A stretch of 43,642 nucleotides of DNA from Bacteroidetes bacterium HGW-Bacteroidetes-17 (GTDB taxonomy: Bacteria > Bacteroidota > Bacteroidia > Bacteroidales > GCA-2711565). The notes under the pieces are model-generated. The model made no database searches. It was given only the letters and a program-made list of their open reading frames with translations, and had not been told where the DNA came from. The stretch is taken from contig PHDM01000030.1 of assembly GCA_002840985.1 (NCBI GenBank), positions 1-43,642 on the forward strand, in the 5' to 3' direction. Positions 19,285 to 28,727 of this stretch are shown in pieces; positions within the stretch are counted from its first letter, which is position 1, and each line of letters starts with the position of its first letter. A program made the position numbers and the translations under genes.

Positions 19285-20421
19285 ATGAAAGCACTTAGAA
19301 AAATATTAGATAATATAAAACCGCATGTTCAAAAAGGTGGAAAATTTGAAATGTTCCGCTCTACTTTTGATGCCATGGAAACCTTATTTTTTGTACCTGA
19401 CCATGTAACCCTCAAGGGCAGTCACATTAGGGATGGGGTTGATATGAAGAGAACCATGATCACGGTTTTCATCGCCTTAATCCCGGCATTGCTATTCGGG
19501 ATGTGGAATGTGGGATATCAGCATTTTCGCTCACTCGGCGAAACCGTTGAATTATGGCCGGCATTTTGGTACGGATTTTTGAAGGTACTTCCAATCTTAA
19601 TTGTTTCGTATGTAGTTGGTTTGGGAATTGAAATCATATTTGCCCAAAAACGAGGACACGAAGTCAACGAAGGGTTTTTTGTTTCGGGATTATTAATTCC
19701 ATTAGTTCTTCCTCCGGATATTCCATTGTGGATGGTTGCTGTCGCAACTGCTTTTGCAGTAATTATTGGGAAAGAAGTTTTTGGTGGAACCGGTATGAAT
19801 ATCCTTAATCCGGCATTAACGGCCCGGGCATTCTTATTTTTCGCTTATCCTTCATTTATGTCGGGCGATAAAGTTTGGATTTCGGATAAAGCTGATGCTT
19901 TTTCGGGAGCCACTCCACTTGGGGATGCTTTAGTCGGACATATCGACAAACTACCCAATCCAATGGATATGATTATTGGGATTATTCCTGGTTCGGTAGG
20001 CGAAACTTCTATTATTGCAATCGGTATTGGAGCGTTAATACTTTTATATACAGGTGTTGGAAGTTGGAGGATTTTATTCTCAACAATTGCAGGTGGATTA
20101 TTCATGGGCTATTTATTTAATTTATGGGGATTAAATGATTATATGAACATTCCTCCTTATTATCACTTGATTATGGGTGGATTTGCTTTTGGTGCGGTTT
20201 TCATGGCAACCGATCCAGTTACAGCAGCACAAACCAATAAAGGAAAATACATTTATGGATTCTTAATAGGACTGATGGCTGTGCTGATCAGAGTGTTTAA
20301 TCCGGCTTATCCTGAAGGAATGATGCTTGCCATTTTATTGATGAACGTATTTGCACCTCTTATCGATCATTATGTGGTAGAAGCTAATATCAAAAGACGA
20401 CTTAAACGTGTTAAGGCTTAA
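19285..20421 (+). CDS. nqrB: Na(+)-translocating NADH-quinone reductase subunit B
   Basis: Polytopic; GFFVSGLLIPLVLPPDIPLW, SGATPLG flavinylation site, MATDPVTAAQTNKGK. Confidence 0.96.
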   Translation: MKALRKILDNIKPHVQKGGKFEMFRSTFDAMETLFFVPDHVTLKGSHIRDGVDMKRTMITVFIALIPALLFGMWNVGYQHFRSLGETVELWPAFWYGFLKVLPILIVSYVVGLGIEIIFAQKRGHEVNEGFFVSGLLIPLVLPPDIPLWMVAVATAFAVIIGKEVFGGTGMNILNPALTARAFLFFAYPSFMSGDKVWISDKADAFSGATPLGDALVGHIDKLPNPMDMIIGIIPGSVGETSIIAIGIGALILLYTGVGSWRILFSTIAGGLFMGYLFNLWGLNDYMNIPPYYHLIMGGFAFGAVFMATDPVTAAQTNKGKYIYGFLIGLMAVLIRVFNPAYPEGMMLAILLMNVFAPLIDHYVVEANIKRRLKRVKA

Positions 20422-20448
20422 TTATTAAGAGAAATAAAACATAAACAT

Positions 20449-21186
20449 ATGTATAGTAATTTTTATATTTTTCGATATGCAAGTGTGATGGTGATCATTG
20501 TGGCTGCCGTATTATCTTCGGCTGCAATGTTCCTAAAACCTTATCAGGAGCGAAATGAGGCAATTGAAAAGATGAAAGGAATTTTGGCCTCAGCCAAAAT
20601 TGATGCTACAACTGAAAACACGATTGAACTTTACGAAAAAAACGTGAATGAAGAAATCGTAATTAACAATGTTGGCGACATAGTATCAATATATAAAAAT
20701 GGCAATTTTGAATCCGGAGAAATCCGAGCCTTTAATCTAGACCTTAAAAAGGAATTGTACAAAAAAAGCAAAGGATTAGAATTCAATATCCCCTTGTTGG
20801 TTTCCGAATTAAATGGTGAAAAAATATATATTATTCCATTACGTGGTACCGGTCTTTGGGGCCCGATTTGGGGAAATATTGCTGTACAGGATAATTTCAG
20901 TACAGTCATTGGAGTAACCTTTGGACATAAGGGTGAAACTCCTGGATTGGGAGCTGAGATTGATACAAAGGATTTTCAATCACAATTTGTTGGAAAAGAA
21001 ATTTTTGAAGATGGTAAATTCCAATCAATAAGTGTGGTAAAAGGCGGCATTGTTAATTTACCCGAAAACATGAAAATTCACGGTGTAGATGCAATTTCAG
21101 GGGGTACAATTACAAGTAATGCGGTTACCGAAATGCTTGCAAATTGTTTAGAAAATTATGTTCCATTTATTACTAAAAATAACTAA
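20449..21186 (+). CDS. nqrC: Na(+)-translocating NADH-quinone reductase subunit C
   Basis: GHKGETPGLGAEI and DAISGGTITSNAV (SGxT flavinylation motif); position in operon. Confidence 0.95.
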   Translation: MYSNFYIFRYASVMVIIVAAVLSSAAMFLKPYQERNEAIEKMKGILASAKIDATTENTIELYEKNVNEEIVINNVGDIVSIYKNGNFESGEIRAFNLDLKKELYKKSKGLEFNIPLLVSELNGEKIYIIPLRGTGLWGPIWGNIAVQDNFSTVIGVTFGHKGETPGLGAEIDTKDFQSQFVGKEIFEDGKFQSISVVKGGIVNLPENMKIHGVDAISGGTITSNAVTEMLANCLENYVPFITKNN

Positions 21187-21189
21187 GCA

Positions 21190-21849
21190 ATGAATGTAGA
21201 GAAAAAAGAAAAAGAAGCTTTGTTTTCGATAAAAAATCGAAAACTCTTGATAAATCCCCTTCATAAGGACAATCCAATAACAATTCAGGTTTTGGGGGTT
21301 TGTTCTGCGTTAGCTGTTACTGCTAAAATGAAGCCTGCCTTTGTAATGACTTTATCTGTGATGGCAGTTGTAGCGGTTGCAAATGTGCTGATCTCAATTA
21401 TGAGAAATGGAATACCACCGCGAATCAGAATTATTGTTCAACTAGTGGTAATTGCAGCACTTGTAATTCTAGTTGATCAGGTTTTAAAAGCTTTTGTATT
21501 TGACATCAGTAAGCAACTGTCCGTTTTTGTCGGATTAATTATAACCAATTGTATCCTCATGGGTCGTTTAGAAGCTTTTGCAATGGCTAACAAGCCTTGG
21601 CCCGCATTCTTAGATGGGCTTGGAAATGGATTCGGCTATGGTTGGATTTTAATTGTGGTGTCTTTTTTCCGGGAACTTTTAGGCTCAGGGACCGTTTGGG
21701 ATTACCCGATCATGGAAAATCTGGGCGTTTATAATTTTGGGTATAAAAACAATGGATTAATGATACTGCCGCCAATGGCTTTAATTCTTATTGGGATCAT
21801 TATCTGGGTTCAGAAGTCAAAAGACAAATCATTAATTGAAGAAAAATAG
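21190..21849 (+). CDS. nqrD: Na(+)-translocating NADH-quinone reductase subunit D
   Basis: QVLGVCSALAVTAKMKPAFVMTLSV, FVGLIITNCILMGRLEAFAM, FRELLGSGT. Confidence 0.95.
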   Translation: MNVEKKEKEALFSIKNRKLLINPLHKDNPITIQVLGVCSALAVTAKMKPAFVMTLSVMAVVAVANVLISIMRNGIPPRIRIIVQLVVIAALVILVDQVLKAFVFDISKQLSVFVGLIITNCILMGRLEAFAMANKPWPAFLDGLGNGFGYGWILIVVSFFRELLGSGTVWDYPIMENLGVYNFGYKNNGLMILPPMALILIGIIIWVQKSKDKSLIEEK

Positions 21850-21865
21850 TAAATAAAATAACAAA

Positions 21866-22489
21866 TTGGTTATGCAAGAATTATTTAACATATTCGTAAA
21901 GTCCATCTTTATTGATAACATGATATTTGCCTATTTTCTGGGCATGTGTTCATACCTCGCAGTATCGAAAACAGTAAAGACTTCAATGGGACTTGGGCTG
22001 GCAGTTATCTTCGTACTTGTAATTACCGTTCCCGTCGATTATTTAATGCAAAAATACCTTCTCTCGGCAGGAGCACTAAGTTGGTTAAGTCCGGAATTTG
22101 CCGATGTGGATCTAAGTTTCTTAAGTTTCATCATGTTTATCGCTGTAATTGCATCCATGGTTCAGTTGGTTGAGATGATCGTTGAAAAATTTACACCTGC
22201 ATTATATAATTCATTGGGTATTTTCCTTCCATTAATAGCCGTAAACTGCGCAATTTTGGGAGGTTCATTATTTATGCAGGAGCGTGAATACGAAACAATC
22301 TGGCAAGCTACTTCTTTTGGTTTAGGTTCAGGCGTTGGATGGTTGTTGGCAATTGTTGGGATAGCAGCCATTCGTGAGAAAATCCGTTATTCAAATGTTC
22401 CGGCTCCTTTACGTGGACTGGGTATCACCTTCATTATTACCGGATTAATGGGAATTGCATTTATGAGTTTCTTAGGAATAAAATTATAG
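21866..22489 (+). CDS. nqrE: Na(+)-translocating NADH-quinone reductase subunit E
   Basis: [47 protein letters not shown]. Confidence 0.95.
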   Translation: MVMQELFNIFVKSIFIDNMIFAYFLGMCSYLAVSKTVKTSMGLGLAVIFVLVITVPVDYLMQKYLLSAGALSWLSPEFADVDLSFLSFIMFIAVIASMVQLVEMIVEKFTPALYNSLGIFLPLIAVNCAILGGSLFMQEREYETIWQATSFGLGSGVGWLLAIVGIAAIREKIRYSNVPAPLRGLGITFIITGLMGIAFMSFLGIKL

Positions 22490-22514
22490 TCTTTAACAAG
22501 ATAATAAATTAGAT

Positions 22515-23771
22515 ATGATTTTAAATATAAGTATAGGATTGGTTGTTTTGATCAGCATCGCAGTTTTCTTATCCATTATTATGCTTTTGGTTTCCGTGCT
22601 GTTGTACGCCAGAAAAAAGCTCATGCCTTCAGGGGAAATTAAACTTGTAATCAACGACGAGAAAGAGTTTACTGTTGCCCCGGGTTCGACAGTATTGACA
22701 ACATTGGCCAACGAAAAAATATTTCTGCCATCGGCATGCGGTGGGGGTGGAACATGCGCCATGTGTAAATGCCAGGTGTTTGAAGGGGGAGGATCAATTC
22801 TTCCGACCGAAGTTGGGTATTTTACCCGTAAGGAGCAACAAAATAACTGGCGACTTGGATGTCAGGTTAAGGTTAAAGAGAATATGAAAATAGGCATTCC
22901 AAAAGAAATTTTTGGGATCAAGAAATGGGAGTGTGAAGTTATTTCAAATCGCAATGTTGCAACTTTTATAAAAGAATTTGTTGTTCGGCTTCCCGAAGGA
23001 GAAACACTGGATTTCCGTTCAGGTGGATATATTCAAATTGATGTACCAAAATGTGAAGTTGATTTTAAGGATATGGTAATTGAGGAAAAATATCGGGGCG
23101 ACTGGGATAACTTCAAAATGTGGGATTTAAAAATGAAAAATCCTGAACCTATTTTCCGTGCTTATTCAATGGCCAATCACCCTGCCGAAGGAAATATCGT
23201 GATGCTAAATATACGTATTGCTACACCACCTTTCGATCGGGTTGCCGGTGGATTTAAGAACGTGAATCCCGGAATTTGTTCTTCGTATGTGTTTTCACGA
23301 AAAGCAGGCGATAAAGTGACTGTTTCAGGCCCTTATGGTGAGTTTTTCATTAAACCTACCGAGCGGGAGATGATGTTTATTGGCGGTGGTGCCGGAATGG
23401 CTCCAATGCGTTCGCATATTTTCGATCAATTTAATACACGCAAAACAAACCGAAAAGCAACGTTTTGGTATGGCGGTCGATCTTCAAGGGAATTATTCTT
23501 TGTGGATCAATTCAGGGAAATTGAAAAGAATTTTCCGAATTTCAAATTCAATATTGGGCTTTCAGAACCTTTGCCCGAGGATCATTGGGATGGGTACACC
23601 GGATTTATTCATCAGATAATCATGGACAATTATTTAAAAACTCATCCTGAACCAGAAGAAATTGAATATTATCTTTGTGGACCGCCGATGATGAATGATG
23701 CTGTTCTCAAGATGCTTGATGATTATGGAGTACCTCAGGAAATGATTGCTTTTGATGATTTCGGAGGATAG
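22515..23771 (+). CDS. nqrF: Na(+)-translocating NADH-quinone reductase subunit F
   Basis: [2Fe-2S] CGGGGTCAMCKCQ, RAYSMANHPAE, GPYGEFFIK, GGGAGMAPMRSH, YYLCGPPMMNDAV. Confidence 0.97.
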   Translation: MILNISIGLVVLISIAVFLSIIMLLVSVLLYARKKLMPSGEIKLVINDEKEFTVAPGSTVLTTLANEKIFLPSACGGGGTCAMCKCQVFEGGGSILPTEVGYFTRKEQQNNWRLGCQVKVKENMKIGIPKEIFGIKKWECEVISNRNVATFIKEFVVRLPEGETLDFRSGGYIQIDVPKCEVDFKDMVIEEKYRGDWDNFKMWDLKMKNPEPIFRAYSMANHPAEGNIVMLNIRIATPPFDRVAGGFKNVNPGICSSYVFSRKAGDKVTVSGPYGEFFIKPTEREMMFIGGGAGMAPMRSHIFDQFNTRKTNRKATFWYGGRSSRELFFVDQFREIEKNFPNFKFNIGLSEPLPEDHWDGYTGFIHQIIMDNYLKTHPEPEEIEYYLCGPPMMNDAVLKMLDDYGVPQEMIAFDDFGG

Positions 23772-23790
23772 TGAAATCAAAATAAAAAAC

Positions 23791-23829
23791 AAGGCCCCGA
23801 TCACGAATTTACGAGATCGGGGCTTTTTG
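23791..23829 (+). terminator. Intrinsic terminator after nqrF
   Basis: GCCCCGATC (23794-23802) / GATCGGGGC (23815-23823) followed by TTTTT. Confidence 0.88.
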
Positions 23830-23870
23830 TTCTGTTCAAATTGTTAATTTTGAAAGTAAATTTTAACCCA

Positions 23871-24878
23871 ATGAAAAAAGTCACAATTCTTATTATTTGC
23901 ATTGCCATTTTTATTTCTTCATGTCAACTGAGAACAAAAGCTTTAGAAAAAATAAGTTTTCAGGGAGAAGCCCAGGGGACTTATTATATGGTCACCTATT
24001 TTGATGGGCAAAATAGAAATTTGAAAAAGGAGATTGATTCTATTTTAGTAGATTTTGATCAATCATTATCATCCTGGGTGCCTAATTCGATTTTATCACG
24101 GGTAAACAGAAACGAAGAGAATGTTCTGCTCGATCAATATTTTACCGACAATTTTAACTTATCTGAGAAGGTTTCCAAGGAAACTGACGGGGCATTTGAT
24201 TGTACCGTTGGCCCCCTGATTGAAGCGTGGGGATTTGGTTTTAGGGAAAAAGTGGACATCGATCAAAGAATGATCGATAGTATTCTAGCATTTGTTGGAT
24301 TTGAAAAAGCTAAAATTGAAAACAATGTACTGGTGAAATCAGATCCACGCATGGAACTAAGTTTTAATGCCGTTGCTCAGGGTTATTCTGTGGATGTGGT
24401 TGGCCGATTTCTGAAAAATCTGGGGATTCAGAATTTTATAATTGACATAGGTGGAGAGGTTTTGGCTTCGGGAAGCAAACCCAATTCAGAATTATGGCAG
24501 GTTGGGATTCAAAAGCCAACGGTGGATCAGAATGGAGAAATAGAAGCCGATGTAATAGTCAACCTAATGGATAAAGCACTGGTCACTTCAGGAAGCTATC
24601 GTAAATATTATGAGAAAAATGGCAAACGATATTCTCACATGATTGATCCCTCAACAGGATATCCGGTTAAGCATTCATTGCTTAGCGTATCGGTTTTAGC
24701 CGATAAATGTGCCGATGCCGATGCTTATGCAACCGCATTTATGATTATGGGTTTGGAAAAATCATTAGACTTCCTTGAAGGACGAAATGACTTGGATGCA
24801 TACTTTATTTTCGATGATGAAAACGGACAAATGAAAACCAATAGCACAAAAGGTTTTGAAAGTTTAATCAGTAAGTAA
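23871..24878 (+). CDS. apbE: FAD:protein FMN transferase (ApbE), lipoprotein
   Basis: Lipobox IFISSC; GTYYMVTY; DCTVGPLIEAWGFG; FNAVAQGYSVD; IDIGGEV; SGSYRKYYEKNGKRYSHMIDPSTGYPV. Start trimmed to MKKVTILI. Confidence 0.94.
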   Translation: MKKVTILIICIAIFISSCQLRTKALEKISFQGEAQGTYYMVTYFDGQNRNLKKEIDSILVDFDQSLSSWVPNSILSRVNRNEENVLLDQYFTDNFNLSEKVSKETDGAFDCTVGPLIEAWGFGFREKVDIDQRMIDSILAFVGFEKAKIENNVLVKSDPRMELSFNAVAQGYSVDVVGRFLKNLGIQNFIIDIGGEVLASGSKPNSELWQVGIQKPTVDQNGEIEADVIVNLMDKALVTSGSYRKYYEKNGKRYSHMIDPSTGYPVKHSLLSVSVLADKCADADAYATAFMIMGLEKSLDFLEGRNDLDAYFIFDDENGQMKTNSTKGFESLISK

Positions 24879-24905
24879 ATCTGTGGATATGAATATAAAG
24901 GACGC

Positions 24906-24979
24906 TAGATTTTAGACTTTAGATATTAGATAGAAGAATCCGTTTCTAGCGTCTAATATCTAGTTTCTAAAATCTAATC
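24906..24979. repeat. Degenerate heptanucleotide inverted array
   Basis: TAGATTT TAGACTT TAGATAT TAGATAG then TCTAGCG TCTAATA TCTAGTT TCTAAAA TCTAATC; 24906-24930 is complementary to 24952-24976 at 22 of 25 positions. Confidence 0.85.
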
Positions 24980-25159
24980 GTTATGACACGTGCTCTCCTC
25001 CGAGCCACAAGTACAACCCATTCGCTGACCGGTTCGGGGATCAACAGTACTGCATTGTTTGGTGAATTTCCCATCTTTTTTTACAAACATTTTAATGCCA
25101 ATAAAAGCGAAGGCCAGTGCCATCAGTACTACGGTTATAAGGATTAATTTGAGTAGCAT
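24974..25159 (-). CDS. Small single-TM Cys-rich protein, possible NqrM-like maturation factor
   Basis: 61 aa: N-terminal TM helix then FVKKDGKFTKQCSTVDPRTGQRMGCTCGSEESTCHND with four Cys; beside nqr-apbE; -7 box TATCTTTG upstream on the minus strand (25175-25182). Confidence 0.7.
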   Translation of the reverse strand: MLLKLILITVVLMALAFAFIGIKMFVKKDGKFTKQCSTVDPRTGQRMGCTCGSEESTCHND

Positions 25160-25249
25160 AATTTAGATTTTTTACAAAGATACGATCATTCATTTAATTG
25201 CCGACTGCCAGATGTAATTTAAATATAATTATAAATTGTGATTTGGTTA

Positions 25250-25277
25250 AGAATACAGAATAAAGAATTCAGAATGC
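25250..25277. repeat. Degenerate heptanucleotide array, single arm
   Basis: AGAATAC AGAATAA AGAATTC AGAATGC in exact 7-nt register. Confidence 0.75.
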
Positions 25278-25281
25278 AGTT

Positions 25282-26055
25282 TTAGGGATTAAAGGACCTG
25301 CGGAATTCTGCGCAAATAATTGCTGTTGCAACGGATGCATTTAGAGATTCAGCTTGATTTGTTAAATTTTGCGAATAGGATGGGATATTAACTCGTTTAT
25401 CAATCATTTTTTCGATTTCAGGAGAGATGCCTTGTGATTCATTGCCAATGATAATTAAACCTTTTTCGGTAAGTTTTTCGTCATAAATATTCATTCCATT
25501 CAGAAAGGTGCCATAAACAGTCACTTTTTCCGTTCGAGCTTTTTGAATAAAAGCTTTTAGATCTTGATAAATAACATTTACTCGCATAAAAGATCCCATA
25601 CTTGATTGGAGTACTTTTGGATTGTATAAATCAGCCGTGTTTTGAGAGCATACTATCGTTCTGATCCCGAACCAGTCAGTAGTACGGATAATGGTTCCTA
25701 AATTGCCCGGATCACGGATATCATCCAAAACAAGGATCAAATCATTAAAATTTATTTCTTGATCAAACCCGGCAGGAATTTGTGCTGTTGCCAGAACCTG
25801 GTTTGGAGTTTTAAATGAACTAATGCGTTCTAGCTCTTTTGGGGATATTTTTTCTGCATTTAATTGATTCTTTCTGATCAGTTCCTGATGAGCCTCCAGC
25901 CATGCAGGGAGTGCGTATAAAGCATTTACTTTATAATTGCTCATGATGAGTTCGTGAACCATTTTCTCACCTTCAACCACAAATTCTCCGGTCGCTTTCC
26001 TGAATTTTAAAAGCTTAAGGGAACTGATATGTTTTATCTGGCTTTTTGAGATCAT
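25282..26055 (-). CDS. TrmH/SpoU family RNA 2'-O-methyltransferase
   Basis: LDDIRDPGNLGTIIRTTDWFG, IIGNESQGIS, NIPSYSQNLTNQAESLNASVATAIICAEFRR (SpoU motifs). Confidence 0.93.
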   Translation of the reverse strand: MISKSQIKHISSLKLLKFRKATGEFVVEGEKMVHELIMSNYKVNALYALPAWLEAHQELIRKNQLNAEKISPKELERISSFKTPNQVLATAQIPAGFDQEINFNDLILVLDDIRDPGNLGTIIRTTDWFGIRTIVCSQNTADLYNPKVLQSSMGSFMRVNVIYQDLKAFIQKARTEKVTVYGTFLNGMNIYDEKLTEKGLIIIGNESQGISPEIEKMIDKRVNIPSYSQNLTNQAESLNASVATAIICAEFRRSFNP

Positions 26056-26074
26056 GTGATTCCGGCAAAAAAAT

Positions 26075-26098
26075 AAATCCCGATCGAAACCGGGATTT
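26075..26098 (-). terminator. Hairpin downstream of rplI
   Basis: AAATCCCG-atcgaaac-CGGGATTT; with T-rich flank on the minus strand. Confidence 0.6.
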
Positions 26099-26126
26099 AA
26101 AGATAATAAAATATTGTACTGAAAAC

Positions 26127-26576
26127 TTACTCGGCAATAACCTCGAAATTAATTTCGGCTGTGATCTCTTTATGAATTTTGATCGTAGCTTTATAAGTTC
26201 CAATTTCTTTAATTGAGTCGCCGTCGACAATAATTTTCTTACGGTCGATATCAAATTTGAATTGAGCTTTAAGTGCTTCGGCAATCTGTAATGCATTTAC
26301 AGAACCAAAAATCTTACCGGAAGTGCCGGCTTTGGCACCAATTTTAACGGTAACATCTTGAAGCGCTTTTAATAGGGTTTCAGCTTCTTTTCTAATTTTG
26401 TCCTCTTTATAGGCTTTTTGTTTTAGATCTTCATCCCTGACTTTTTTATTTGGTTCGGTAGCTAAAATTGCCAACCCTTGTGGGATAAGGAAATTTCTGC
26501 CATAACCATTCTTTACCGATACAAGGTCGTTGGTATAACCTAAGCCTTGAACATCTTCTTTTAAAATAACTTTCAT
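26127..26576 (-). CDS. rplI: 50S ribosomal protein bL9
   Basis: MKVILKEDVQGLGYTNDLVSVKNGYGRNFLIPQGLA; KIFGSVNALQIAEAL. Confidence 0.97.
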   Translation of the reverse strand: MKVILKEDVQGLGYTNDLVSVKNGYGRNFLIPQGLAILATEPNKKVRDEDLKQKAYKEDKIRKEAETLLKALQDVTVKIGAKAGTSGKIFGSVNALQIAEALKAQFKFDIDRKKIIVDGDSIKEIGTYKATIKIHKEITAEINFEVIAE

Positions 26577-26588
26577 GACTTTTTCTCC

Positions 26589-26858
26589 TTATTTTAGTAA
26601 ATCTGCAACATAAGGCATTAACGCAATGTGACGGGCGCGTTTAATAGCCTGCGATACTTTCTTTTGATATTTTGTTGAGGTACCTGTAAGGCGTCGAGGT
26701 AAAATTTTACCTTGCTCATTCACAAACTTCAAAAGGAAATTAGCATCTTTATAATCGATGTATTTTATTCCACTCTTTTTAAATCGGCAATACTTTTTCT
26801 TTTTAGTATCAACCGCTATGGGAGTTAGATATTTAATATCTGTACTTGACTGTGCCAT
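26589..26858 (-). CDS. rpsR: 30S ribosomal protein bS18
   Basis: [62 protein letters not shown]. Confidence 0.97.
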   Translation of the reverse strand: MAQSSTDIKYLTPIAVDTKKKKYCRFKKSGIKYIDYKDANFLLKFVNEQGKILPRRLTGTSTKYQKKVSQAIKRARHIALMPYVADLLK

Positions 26859-26882
26859 TTTGATAATTTAAAGGGTTAATAA

Positions 26883-27242
26883 CTATTTGCTTTCTTTTTC
26901 AACAGATTCTTCTTTTGCTTTTTTGCGTTTTTTCTCATTGTATGCAACTGCATGTTTGTCGAGTTTGACGGTTAAAAAGCGTAAGATTCTCTCGTCTCGT
27001 TTAAAAGCAACTTCAAAGTCACGAACAACCTGACCTGCATCTTTATACTCAATTAAGTGATAAAAACCGGTTGATTTTTTTTGAATTGGGTACGCTAATT
27101 TTTTTAAGCCCCAATGCTCTTCGTGAACAATTTCTGCCCCTTTTTCTTTCAAGAAATCCTGATACTTTTTTACCGCTTCCTTCATCTGGTCATCAGACAA
27201 AACGGGAGTCATAATGAAAACGGTTTCGTATTGATTCATCAT
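26883..27242 (-). CDS. rpsF: 30S ribosomal protein bS6
   Basis: [40 protein letters not shown]; rpsF-rpsR-rplI order. Confidence 0.96.
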   Translation of the reverse strand: MMNQYETVFIMTPVLSDDQMKEAVKKYQDFLKEKGAEIVHEEHWGLKKLAYPIQKKSTGFYHLIEYKDAGQVVRDFEVAFKRDERILRFLTVKLDKHAVAYNEKKRKKAKEESVEKESK

Positions 27243-27410
27243 TACTAGGATTAAATTTGTTTATACTTGATTTTGATTTATTTCCGGCTCATTCAAGCCT
27301 TTTCCATAAATGGAGTGCAAAAATAGAAAAATTATTTGATTATACCAACCCAAAATCATTGAAAATTTGATTTTCACGGGTTTAAAGTGGAATTATTATT
27401 GCGTGATTGG

Positions 27411-28106
27411 CTAGATTAAATTCTCGTCCGCAAAACTAAAGAAATTATTGTCGCCAATGATAAGATGATCCAGTACATTAATATCCAGCAATTGGCCCCC
27501 TTCAACAATTTTTTTTGTCAATTTCAAATCTTGCTCGCTGGGTTTTATGTTTCCTGATGGGTGATTGTGGCAAAGAACGATTCCGCTTGCTCCGTTTTCA
27601 ATGCTGAGTTTGAATATTTTTTTTGGATCAGCGATGGTTCCTGAAACTCCTCCGTCACTAATTTGTATATGTTTAATGATTTTGTTGGCGCGATTTAATA
27701 GCAGTACCCAAAATCCTTCATATTTATAATCTTCAACAATTGCCATGAAATAGTTGAAAACATCTTTTGATCCGCTGATGGATGATTTCTCAATAACTTC
27801 AGCACTTCGCCTTCGCCTCCCCAACTCCAGGGCCGCGATGATGGACAAGGCTTTAGCCTCACCAATTCCCTTAAAAGTAAGAAAATCGTTGGTCGTAAAT
27901 TTTGAAAGCTCGATGAGGTTGTTCTTGGCTTTTTCCAGAATTTCTTTTGATAAATCAACTGCTGTTGCTTCTTTATTCCCTGAACGCAATAATATTGCAA
28001 TGAGTTCGGCATCGCTTAGTGCATTTTTCCCTTTTAAGAGCAATTTTTCTCTTGGGCGGTCATCTTCGGCCCATTGTTTTATGGAGTGGTTTTTTTTCTC
28101 ACCCAT
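27411..28106 (-). CDS. radC: RadC family JAMM/MPN protein
   Basis: IKQWAEDDRPREKLLLKGKNALSDAELIAILLRSG; LCHNHPSGNIKPSEQD (JAMM); LDHLIIG. Confidence 0.95.
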   Translation of the reverse strand: MGEKKNHSIKQWAEDDRPREKLLLKGKNALSDAELIAILLRSGNKEATAVDLSKEILEKAKNNLIELSKFTTNDFLTFKGIGEAKALSIIAALELGRRRRSAEVIEKSSISGSKDVFNYFMAIVEDYKYEGFWVLLLNRANKIIKHIQISDGGVSGTIADPKKIFKLSIENGASGIVLCHNHPSGNIKPSEQDLKLTKKIVEGGQLLDINVLDHLIIGDNNFFSFADENLI

Positions 28107-28233
28107 ATCAACTTTTTTGAATACTGAACAAAGATAAGGTAAAAAGTAATTTAAATCATACCAATAAATGGATAACTCTTTGGATGGTAATAATTTATTC
28201 GTTAAAAGTGATGATGAGGTATCAGTCTTATTT

Positions 28234-28259
28234 ATCCCGATACGCTCCGCTATCGGGAT
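28234..28259. repeat. Perfect 9-bp inverted repeat, candidate dispersed REP-like hairpin
   Basis: ATCCCGATA-cgctccgc-TATCGGGAT between radC 5' end and the rpsT terminator. Confidence 0.6.
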
Positions 28260-28314
28260 TCGTTCAACTTTGAATTTTTATTGCGCTAACTCTTATAAAA
28301 ATTTAGTTTCACGA

Positions 28315-28345
28315 AAAAAAAGGTCCCTGAAACAGAGACCTTTGT
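28315..28345 (-). terminator. Intrinsic terminator of rpsT
   Basis: Minus strand AAAGGTCTCTGTTTCAGGGACCTTTTTTT. Confidence 0.8.
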
Positions 28346-28368
28346 GGATATGATGTTTTCGATAATAT

Positions 28369-28620
28369 TTACAAAGAATTTGTAAGCTTGGTTAATTTTG
28401 ATTTTAAATTACCGGCTTTGTTCTTGTGAAGAATAGATTTCTTAACAAGCTTATCAATCATCGATACTAACTTGGGAAGCTTTTCGCTTGCTTCGCTTTT
28501 TTCGGTAATTGCCCTAAATTGACGTACTGCATTTCTCATGGTTTTAGCATAATAACGGTTACGTAATCTTTTTAGGTCGTTAGTTCTGATCCTTTTAATT
28601 GATGATTTATGATTGGCCAT
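28369..28620 (-). CDS. rpsT: 30S ribosomal protein bS20
   Basis: [35 protein letters not shown]; ...[18 protein letters not shown]. Confidence 0.96.
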   Translation of the reverse strand: MANHKSSIKRIRTNDLKRLRNRYYAKTMRNAVRQFRAITEKSEASEKLPKLVSMIDKLVKKSILHKNKAGNLKSKLTKLTNSL

Positions 28621-28665
28621 AGGTTCTTTTTATTAAATATCTATTTTACTTTCATTTTCGGGCTG

Positions 28666-28695
28666 CAAAGATACATAAATTTATTTTTCAACAAA
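28666..28695 (-). promoter_or_regulatory. rpsT promoter, Bacteroidota type
   Basis: Minus strand TTTG-N18-TATCTTTG. Confidence 0.7.
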
Positions 28696-28727
28696 ATTAT
28701 TGTTAATATTAATTTTTAATAGATTAT

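Noticed and set aside
21946-22173. 75-aa ORF within nqrE in another frame
   Set aside because: Overlaps the full nqrE reading frame; no motif or separate start signal.
27754-28137. 127-aa plus-strand ORF opposite radC
   Set aside because: Antisense to radC, which has a complete JAMM motif; no family resemblance.
28315-28345. Hairpin considered as part of the REP-like family
   Set aside because: On the minus strand it has a proper T-tract directly after rpsT, so it is an ordinary terminator.
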